From Reichenbachiella faecimaris (GTDB lineage: Bacteria > Bacteroidota > Bacteroidia > Cytophagales > Cyclobacteriaceae): a DNA stretch of 64,000 bases. A program made the position numbers and the translations under genes. A model generated the notes under the pieces. The model was not told the origin of the DNA. It saw nothing but the letters and a program-made list of their open reading frames with translations, and searched no databases. Position 1 is the first letter of the stretch, and the number at the start of each line of letters is the position of its first letter. Below, one piece after another: positions 55,118-61,680 of the stretch. Where the stretch lies: contig NZ_FWYF01000001.1 of the NCBI RefSeq assembly GCF_900176375.1, positions 682,001 to 746,000 of the forward strand, written 5' to 3'.

Positions 55118-55483
55118 ATGAATCCTGTATCCTGGTTCGAAATCCCTGTCAACGATATGGACAGAGCCAAAGATTTCTACGAGAAATCATTCGACATCAA
55201 AATCGACATCAATGAAATGGGGCCTGCCCTGATGGGCTGGTTTCCAAGCAATCCTGAAGCACCAGGTGCGGCTGGCACTTTGCTCAAAGGTGACACCTAC
55301 GTGCCATCACACGATGGCACTTTGGTTTACTTAGGTGTTGAAGACATTGAAGCTACCTTGAATAAAATAGGCAACAATGGGGGCAAAACCCTTCAACCCA
55401 AAATGAGTATTGGTGAGTACGGGTTTATTGGTGTGTTTGAAGACTGTGAGGGTAATCGCGTGGCTTTGCATAGTTTGAAATAG
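55118..55483 (+). CDS. VOC (glyoxalase/bleomycin-resistance) family protein
   Basis: A 121-aa cytoplasmic protein with two beta-alpha-beta-beta-beta modules of the vicinal oxygen chelate fold. 'VSWFEIPVNDMDRAKDFYEKSFD' opens the first module and 'YLGVEDIEATLNKIGNNGGKTL' the second, ending with 'GYGFIGVFEDCEGNRVALHS'-like. Metal-ligand positions are partly kept (Glu in 'WFEIP', Glu in 'FEDCEGN'). Function of this small subgroup (PhnB/YdhN-like) is unknown. It stands alone, followed by a terminator. Confidence 0.88.
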   Translation: MNPVSWFEIPVNDMDRAKDFYEKSFDIKIDINEMGPALMGWFPSNPEAPGAAGTLLKGDTYVPSHDGTLVYLGVEDIEATLNKIGNNGGKTLQPKMSIGEYGFIGVFEDCEGNRVALHSLK

Positions 55484-55504
55484 TACACTTTTTTGGTATA
55501 GCAG

Positions 55505-55537
55505 AAAAGCACTACTATCAAAAATGGCAGTGCTTTT
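55505..55537 (+). terminator. Rho-independent terminator after the VOC gene
   Basis: A 9-bp perfect stem (arms 55505-55513 and 55529-55537) with a 15-nt loop, ending in a T run, 21 bp after the stop codon at 55483. Confidence 0.65.
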
Positions 55538-55611
55538 TAGTTTAATTAAAGATTAAGGGATAATTTTAATTGAAGCGTATATCTATAATTTAAACACCCA
55601 TTTCACACCCT

Positions 55612-56598
55612 ATGTATATCAAAAGAAAATACGGTTTTTGGATGACTTTCAATTGGTCCAAAGAACCTTTCATCTTAGGACTCATCTATTCACTTGCCAT
55701 TTTTGGTGGATCGTATATACTAGATTTTCATATATACATTCCTTGGCAGCCTATCAGCATTATAGGTATAGCAGTCGCCTTTTATCTAGGGTTTAAAAAT
55801 AATAGCGCCTACGACCGTACCTGGGAAGCCCGCAAAATCTGGGGAGGCATTGTCAACAATAGCAGAAGCTTTGGAGCTGCTGCATTGGCTTTTGTCAGTG
55901 GTGCTGATTCAGACCAGGTCATCAAAGAGCTTATCTATCGACACGTTGCCTGGCTTACAGCACTTAGGCACCAACTCAGACTGAGTAGACCCTGGGAACA
56001 TGCAGAAAACAGACTAAATGGGAAATACGCACCTACGGTATGTGAAGACTATACAGAAAAATTGGATTTAGAATTAAAACCGTTCTTAACTGAAAAAGAA
56101 ATTTTAGCGCTCGATGGCAAGACAAACACTGCCACCCAGATTATGAAAAATCAGGCCATTCGGCTGCAAGCCCTTCGAGATAAAGGATATTTTGAAGACT
56201 TCAGACACATGGAATTTCACCAATTGATAGTGAGCTTTTATGCAGATCAAGGTAAAGCAGAAAGAATCAAGAACTTTCCTTTTCCAAGGCAATATGCTTC
56301 TACTGCCGTTTGGCTTACCATAGTATTTTGTGGTTTCGTGCCCATGGGTTTATTAGATATAGCTAAATCTGCCAATGGTTGGGTCTATTGGGTATCGCCC
56401 GTCATTTCTGCTTTAATTATCTGGGTCTTCTTCTTAATGGAAAAAATTGGGGATTATTCGGAAAATCCTTTTGAAGGGACATACAATGATGTACCTATTA
56501 CATCTATTGCCAAAGGCATAGAAATTGACCTACGCGAAATGATAGATGACACGAATATACCTTCTCCTGTTCAGGACGAGAATGGTTTTTTGTTGTAG
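55612..56598 (+). CDS. Bestrophin-family anion channel (RFP-TM/UPF0187)
   Basis: A 328-aa inner-membrane protein of the bacterial bestrophin family. It has the N-terminal hydrophobic segment and hallmark 'LGFKNNSAYDRTWEARKIWGGIVNNSRSF' (residues about 60-88), later helices ('TAVWLTIVFCGFVPMGLLDIA', 'WVSPVISALIIWVFFLME'), and the C-terminal 'KIGDYSENPFEGTYNDVPITSIAKGIEIDLREM' typical of the pentameric channels. Bacterial members conduct anions or, in some (KpBest), cations. The physiological role is unknown. It stands as a single gene. Confidence 0.93.
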   Translation: MYIKRKYGFWMTFNWSKEPFILGLIYSLAIFGGSYILDFHIYIPWQPISIIGIAVAFYLGFKNNSAYDRTWEARKIWGGIVNNSRSFGAAALAFVSGADSDQVIKELIYRHVAWLTALRHQLRLSRPWEHAENRLNGKYAPTVCEDYTEKLDLELKPFLTEKEILALDGKTNTATQIMKNQAIRLQALRDKGYFEDFRHMEFHQLIVSFYADQGKAERIKNFPFPRQYASTAVWLTIVFCGFVPMGLLDIAKSANGWVYWVSPVISALIIWVFFLMEKIGDYSENPFEGTYNDVPITSIAKGIEIDLREMIDDTNIPSPVQDENGFLL

Positions 56599-56691
56599 GC
56601 CATCTGATAGCTCAAGAAGTATATTTAGAAAAATGAAGGAAAACTATTAACTTCATACCACTAACAAAGTACAACCTAATTTATCATACCT

Positions 56692-57657
56692 ATGCTTTTT
56701 ATCACCAATCGTGGCCTTACTCGGCCAAATCCTAAAAAACCTCTTGTAGTAGACTTTAATTTGGATGACAATGACGCCAGATCATCTGTGTTTTTTTGCG
56801 AACGAACTAAAGCAGGAAAATACACTGAAATTGGCAGCATACCTTTCTTTCAACAAGTAAAAAAAAGTAAAGCCAAACAGATTTTAATCTACATCCATGG
56901 GTTTAATAATTTGCCTGAAGGTGACCGAGAGATCTTTCATAATGCAGAACAACTACAAGCCCTTTTTGATGATAAAGACCCAAACCTTGTTGAGGTGATT
57001 CCTATGATTTGGCCTTGCGACAATGATAAAGGTATGCTTCAAGATTACTGGGACGATCAGCGTGCTGCTTATGCCAGTGCAGGCGCATTTAGTCGCGTGT
57101 TTGAAAAATTTTTAGGCTGGAGAGATGACGATTATGGTAACAACGACACTTGTCTGAAACGAATTAATATTTTAGCCCATTCCATGGGCAATCGTGTACT
57201 AAAGAAAAGTTTATTGGCTTTTAAGTCTATTAGCAGGTTTGGAGATAATGTGCCTATGGTATTCAGAAACATCTTCATGGTGGCGGCCGATGTGGTCAAT
57301 GAAACCCTTCACCACGATCACCCTGGTAAGGTCATCACTGAAGCTACAAGAAACGTAGCTGTATTTTATGCAGCAGATGACCTGGCCTTGAGAGCCAGTA
57401 AAGTGATCAACCTTAAAAACAAAGTGGTCTCAAGAAGACTTGGTCATACAGGGCCAGAAAACATGCAAAAAGTTCCCAAAAATGTTTTCGCATTTGACTG
57501 CGACGAGTTTAATAATAAATGCGAAATAAAAGGCCACAGCTACTTTATCAAGGACAAAAAAGGCAAACCTACTCCCGTATTTAACGAGATGCTTAAGGCC
57601 ATCCAGACTGGCCGAGTCTCTATCGAGTCTAAGGAGAGAAATTCGGTCATTTTATAA
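56692..57657 (+). CDS. Alpha/beta hydrolase of the DUF900 type
   Basis: A 321-aa protein without a signal peptide, so probably cytoplasmic. It has the hydrolase features 'QILIYIHGFNNLPEGD' (oxyanion region), 'LAHSMGNRVLKKSL' with nucleophile Ser164 in the G/A-x-S-x-G-like elbow, and 'NETLHHDHPGKVI' with 'LRASKVINLK' later. The group (DUF900 and relatives) includes poorly studied lipase/esterase-like proteins. Substrate unknown. It lies 93 bp after the bestrophin gene in the same direction; a functional link is not evident. Confidence 0.85.
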   Translation: MLFITNRGLTRPNPKKPLVVDFNLDDNDARSSVFFCERTKAGKYTEIGSIPFFQQVKKSKAKQILIYIHGFNNLPEGDREIFHNAEQLQALFDDKDPNLVEVIPMIWPCDNDKGMLQDYWDDQRAAYASAGAFSRVFEKFLGWRDDDYGNNDTCLKRINILAHSMGNRVLKKSLLAFKSISRFGDNVPMVFRNIFMVAADVVNETLHHDHPGKVITEATRNVAVFYAADDLALRASKVINLKNKVVSRRLGHTGPENMQKVPKNVFAFDCDEFNNKCEIKGHSYFIKDKKGKPTPVFNEMLKAIQTGRVSIESKERNSVIL

Positions 57658-57785
57658 GAATTAATGTCACGTTTCTGTTGCCAGATTGACCTGTAATTCC
57701 ATTAGAACTATATGTTAAACCTGTGGACGATGCGTTAGAACAGTTTCAGCTACCATACAATGGCCACCAAACGGAAGTAACAGAA

Positions 57786-60650
57786 TTATTTGTTGTCATT
57801 TTTATCACCAGTCCCTTTGATGGATGAAGCAAAGGGGTTGGGAATACCTACGATTTCAAGAAAACCTTTGCCTCCAAGACCCTTTCCCCTATTTTCTTCG
57901 GCTTTGAGGTATTGTTTGAGCGCTTGTTCTAATGGAAAAATACAGAATGCAATGAGGACGTTTATTCCCAAATCCATGACTGGTGAACTTTCTACATTGA
58001 AATAATTGACAGCAATAGCCTGCAAAAACTCAATAATCAAAACCAAGGCAAGTACTGTAAGTACTTCTGTGATGATGATGTATTTTTCGCGGGCACGACG
58101 ATTCATAAAACCAGAAATTACAACCAGTAAAATCATAACCGCGATTTGCAAGCTATAGAACCACAAGGTTTGCCAATATGGAGGATTGATCTCAAAGTTG
58201 AATGACTCTAGTTGCTCAATATTTCCAAAGGCGTCTTGCGTACGAATATCAAGACTATAGGCACCTGGCTGTAAATAACTCAGTGTAATCTGAGGCTGAC
58301 TGATCCACTCAGACCACTCACCATCTACACCAGTGACGCGATACTGATAGGTGGTATTGAGAATACCACGATAGTCTGGTTTGCTCAACTCAAAATAGAA
58401 TGTATTTTCATCATAGTCAAAAACCCTGATACTTGTTAAATCAATATCTCCTTGGTTGCTTGTGGCTTTCCTAATGAAGCTACGACTCATGGTATATAGG
58501 CTATCATCAATCGATTTGTGATATTCCAAGAGCTCGTTCGCGCCGTCTATGACCCAATGGCGGTCATTGTATATTGATACATAGGACATGTCGGGAAATA
58601 GGCCAAAAACATCCATCAATTCGACGTTCTTTTCATGATCTATCTTGTACCAGTTCTTTCCGTTGAATACCCACACTTCACCGTCCCGTTGCTGTAGGTG
58701 TTTGACTGGTTTCCCCAAAAGCTTCATCAGCGCTAGATCAGGCACCACCTGAAGCTTTACAGAATCGAGAAAGAAATATCCTTCCGTATTGATCAAATAC
58801 AATCTCTCATTTAAAAATGTGAGCTTGGGGTTGTCAATGAATTGATTTTTATACTTAAAAATTTTGTAATCGAAGTGATCCACTGTAATGTCGTCAAACG
58901 CTATTAATGCTGTAGGCGTAGCAAACCAAGTTCGGCCATTTTCATCATTAAAGGCTGTTTTAACCAGATCACCATGCAAGTTGAGATTTTCTGTTTCTAC
59001 CCATTCCTCACCTTCTTTGTAATAGATTTTGACCTCGTTGTACATGTTGCCCACTATGAGACGGTCATGCTTTTTCTCTGGAGTCACGAATCGAACAGGT
59101 TCGTGGATCACCATTTCGGCACTGTCAGCCCTGATGTGAAATACACCACTGGTACCCGCAGCATAGAGTTCATCTTGATACACGAAAAAACGCTCCGTTT
59201 TGAAGTGGATCCCATCTACCTGTTTGAAAACCCATTCTTCACCAACCAACTCTTTGCGCATTTTTCGCAATTTGACGTTTTTTGCAACTATGGTCACTTC
59301 CTCTACAGGCTTAAATAATTTTTGAGAAGGTTTGTTTTTGTGTTCTTCTTCGGCCAGTTTCGCCTCATTCTGATCCTCACTCTGCTCCGACTGTTTCTTT
59401 GCTTTTCTTGCCTTTCTTCGTGCTATTCTTTGTTCTCTTTTTGAAAGTTTTCGCTGTGGCTGCTCCACCTCTTGTTGTCCTTCATTTTCCGATGTGTCAT
59501 CATCTATCGCTTCCTTTGGTACAGACTTGATCACTCTCTTTTTGACCGTTTCGTAATAAGCCACATTTTTATATCGTTCTACTTTCGTCAAGTGATACAC
59601 CCCTTCGCTAGTGGCGACATACAAACTCTCATCATAAAAAAACGCTTCATAAAGATGCCCATGCAACCCTTGAAAATTGCTGAAAGTTTTGAAAGGTATA
59701 CCCAACTCCATTCTGGACAATCCAAATTCATGTGAGATCCACAGACCATGCTCCAGATCTACACCAATGGCATGCACTTCATTGTCAGGCAGGCCTTTTT
59801 CTCTATTGATTACTTCTACCGTTCGATTCTGTCTGTAGTTGTAAAGAATAGCACCATTTTCCAGTGTACTTAGCGCAAAATGATCATCATTTATCCATAT
59901 CCCATTGTCTACAAAAGACTCATTCTCAAATAATAATGCAGATACTTCACTGCGCGTAAAAATACCTGCCTGATAGGTATAGATGGTATTGTCCGTGGTA
60001 CCTGCCAGATAAACGTCCTCTGAGGGGTGCTTTTCAAAAAATATAAATTCACTTGAATTGGATTCCGGCCAGGCAAAGCTGACCAGCTGACCATTCGCAT
60101 ATTCGTACAGCTCCTTATCCGTTTGCACTAAGATCTTCCCATCTACTACAAACAGTTTGGTGAAAAAATCATCGTAATCTACCAGATTCGTTCGTGAGGT
60201 GGATGACTCAGCTACGTCGTAGCGTACAATAGTTTCTTCATTCACAAAGTATACTGAGGCGCCCAAATATAAGGTTTGAAAATAGAGCCCGTCATCATTG
60301 GCCACTGAATCCAGCGACTGATATTGCAACTTTTTGTCTACAATTTTTAATAGTCCAAAATCACCTACACAGCCTATATAAAGCTGATCATTCTCATTCA
60401 TATCCAGTGAAATGGACGCACTTGGGGTAGGGATATGTCGCCAGGAATTTCCATCATACTGAATGACTCCTGACCTGTTCGCAATATACAATTGCCCTTT
60501 GCTGTCAGCTTTTATTTGATAGTTCACATCATCTATTCCAGGAATATTGTGATGATGATGGGTAAGAAACAGGTCACCTTCTTGAGCAAAAGAACCTACA
60601 AAGGCAAACAGCCAACAATACGTACTAAATAATCGAATTCCCCAACGCAT
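57786..60650 (-). CDS. Beta-propeller/Y_Y_Y sensor-like membrane protein lacking a kinase
   Basis: A 954-aa protein resembling the sensor half of a hybrid two-component system. Signal peptide (about 1-22, ending 'GSFAQ'); Reg_prop-like beta-propeller region (about 30-760) with repeated 'G(I/V)-YDGxxW' and 'GLWISHEFGLSRM' motifs; Y_Y_Y domain (about 755-835, 'YRVTGVDGEWSEWISQPQITLSYLQPGAYSLDIRTQDAFGN'); then about three to four membrane helices (about 840-930) and a short Gly/Lys-rich tail. No histidine-kinase, cyclase or DNA-binding domain follows. A highly basic insert with many Lys/Arg and Glu (about residues 375-440) interrupts the propeller. Signal and output are unknown; it may pass information to a separate protein. 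Confidence 0.83.
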   Translation of the reverse strand: MRWGIRLFSTYCWLFAFVGSFAQEGDLFLTHHHHNIPGIDDVNYQIKADSKGQLYIANRSGVIQYDGNSWRHIPTPSASISLDMNENDQLYIGCVGDFGLLKIVDKKLQYQSLDSVANDDGLYFQTLYLGASVYFVNEETIVRYDVAESSTSRTNLVDYDDFFTKLFVVDGKILVQTDKELYEYANGQLVSFAWPESNSSEFIFFEKHPSEDVYLAGTTDNTIYTYQAGIFTRSEVSALLFENESFVDNGIWINDDHFALSTLENGAILYNYRQNRTVEVINREKGLPDNEVHAIGVDLEHGLWISHEFGLSRMELGIPFKTFSNFQGLHGHLYEAFFYDESLYVATSEGVYHLTKVERYKNVAYYETVKKRVIKSVPKEAIDDDTSENEGQQEVEQPQRKLSKREQRIARRKARKAKKQSEQSEDQNEAKLAEEEHKNKPSQKLFKPVEEVTIVAKNVKLRKMRKELVGEEWVFKQVDGIHFKTERFFVYQDELYAAGTSGVFHIRADSAEMVIHEPVRFVTPEKKHDRLIVGNMYNEVKIYYKEGEEWVETENLNLHGDLVKTAFNDENGRTWFATPTALIAFDDITVDHFDYKIFKYKNQFIDNPKLTFLNERLYLINTEGYFFLDSVKLQVVPDLALMKLLGKPVKHLQQRDGEVWVFNGKNWYKIDHEKNVELMDVFGLFPDMSYVSIYNDRHWVIDGANELLEYHKSIDDSLYTMSRSFIRKATSNQGDIDLTSIRVFDYDENTFYFELSKPDYRGILNTTYQYRVTGVDGEWSEWISQPQITLSYLQPGAYSLDIRTQDAFGNIEQLESFNFEINPPYWQTLWFYSLQIAVMILLVVISGFMNRRAREKYIIITEVLTVLALVLIIEFLQAIAVNYFNVESSPVMDLGINVLIAFCIFPLEQALKQYLKAEENRGKGLGGKGFLEIVGIPNPFASSIKGTGDKNDNK

Positions 60651-60686
60651 CTAAGGCGATATTATCGAATGAATAAAATTGAGCAT

Positions 60687-60694
60687 CAAATATA
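60687..60694 (-). promoter_or_regulatory. Putative -7 box of the propeller protein gene
   Basis: On the minus strand TATATTTG matches TAnnTTTG, 36 bp upstream of the ATG at 60650. No clear -33 TTG is present. Confidence 0.4.
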
Positions 60695-60888
60695 CAGTTT
60701 GTTTAATACCTATCATTACTTTAGTACAATTCAATCATTAAATATCCATGTTTTAGGATTTGTCCATTGAAATAATAATTGACGTATGGATGAAATACTC
60801 AAACACACAGCTTAGAGGCCTCGCCCACACTTTATGAAAAATGAGTGGGAGGTGCATAACACAAGTAAATACGGATCAGTCTGCAAAG

Positions 60889-60906
60889 TTTTTTTTTGGG
60901 GGGGGG
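60889..60906 (+). repeat. T9G9 homopolymer junction
   Basis: Nine T residues directly followed by nine G residues. It lies about 240 bp upstream of the propeller gene start and next to the RHS remnant. Long G tracts are rare in this A/T-rich sequence and prone to slippage. Confidence 0.9.
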
Positions 60907-60911
60907 ATATT

Positions 60912-61097
60912 TTAAACTACAAGCTCAGCGTCGTCCCATAGCCCTTCAGAGGGAGCCTGGGTCACAGTACTTTTCTGATCTGTGGTCAGCAGCATCCGTA
61001 CATTGCCCAGCTGGTCGGTCAGGTGGTATCTATTGGGGCGTCTCCCTTCGGGTCGGGCTATACGCACTCGTCTGCCCTCGCACCTCCCGCTTCGGAC
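60912..61097 (-). pseudogene. Orphan RHS-core fragment (displaced tip of an RHS/YD-repeat gene)
   Basis: On the minus strand an open frame of about 61 codons without an ATG ends with TAA at 60912-60914. Its central part encodes 'YHLTDQLGNVRMLLTTDQKS' and continues 'TVTQA', identical at the amino-acid level to the RHS protein at 63509-63581, while the DNA differs at seven positions, all synonymous. The rest ('RVRIARPEGRRPNR' before and 'PSEGLWDDAELVV' after) is different. This is a relic of a second RHS copy, or an alternative end-cassette that can recombine with the main gene. Confidence 0.7.
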
Positions 61098-61411
61098 TCA
61101 AACAAAATGCTCCTATCCCTTACGCCAAAAACCACCCCAACTAGGATGGCTCTTTGTTTCTTTGGCTCAGTCTAGCTTTACACTTCTTCTCCGCATTACA
61201 AATACTGCTTTACAGCACCTTCGGCAAGATCCCAGTCGCAATACCCTACGCTAATTGCGACCGAGCGGAAATCACCGCATATCTGTATGGCCGTAAAGTC
61301 CAAGCTGCAAGCTTGAAACAGCGATTATCTATTTGTGCTCGCACCAGCAGGGGCTCTTATGGATGCCTTTTTTGCCAAGTTCAAAATGGACTCTCTGCTA
61401 CAGCAATAAAA
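61098..61411. other. Non-coding remnant region next to the RHS cluster
   Basis: About 300 bp with higher GC content than the surroundings and open frames only in unlikely contexts. It contains an 8-bp inverted repeat (61235-61242 and 61254-61261) and looks like degraded or repetitive DNA. No gene can be supported. Confidence 0.45.
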
Positions 61412-61441
61412 AAAGCTCAACCAGTTTCCTGATTGAGCTTT
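61412..61441 (-). terminator. Rho-independent terminator after the RHS-associated small gene
   Basis: A 13-bp stem with one mismatch (arms 61412-61424 and 61429-61441), a 4-nt loop and, on the minus strand, a T7 run. It lies 28 bp past the stop of the 65-aa gene. Confidence 0.8.
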
Positions 61442-61468
61442 CTTATTTAACCTCTTTGTTCTACTTAA

Positions 61469-61666
61469 CTATTCTTCTGTCAATTTAGCGCCAAGAATAA
61501 ATGACATAAATGCAGCACCAAAAAGAATGTATATAGTCGTTCTTAGATTAAATAACTCTTCTAGAGTTGCATCATCACTATACAAATAACCTCCAAAGGA
61601 AAGTAAGTAAATAAATAAAATCATAAAGGCGAAAGCCTTGAAGTAATTGGGAAATCTTATTTTCAT
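61469..61666 (-). CDS. Small two-helix membrane protein following the RHS gene
   Basis: A 65-aa protein with two predicted membrane helices (about 9-27 and 44-60) joined by an acidic loop ('YSDDATLEELFNLRT'). It starts 14 bp after the stop of the RHS gene, in the same direction, and is closed by a terminator, so the two form an operon. Genes in this position after an RHS toxin commonly encode the matching immunity protein. A membrane-located immunity protein would fit the hydrophobic end of the RHS product. No family is recognised and the function is inference. Confidence 0.7.
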   Translation of the reverse strand: MKIRFPNYFKAFAFMILFIYLLSFGGYLYSDDATLEELFNLRTTIYILFGAAFMSFILGAKLTEE

Positions 61667-61680
61667 GATTCTTATTAAGT

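Noticed and set aside
60896-61432. Three overlapping plus-strand open frames of 80-92 codons in the RHS remnant region
   Set aside because: They overlap one another, contain the reverse complement of an RHS-core fragment, have implausible Arg/Ser/Pro/Leu-rich composition and no recognisable motif. They are products of the higher GC content there.
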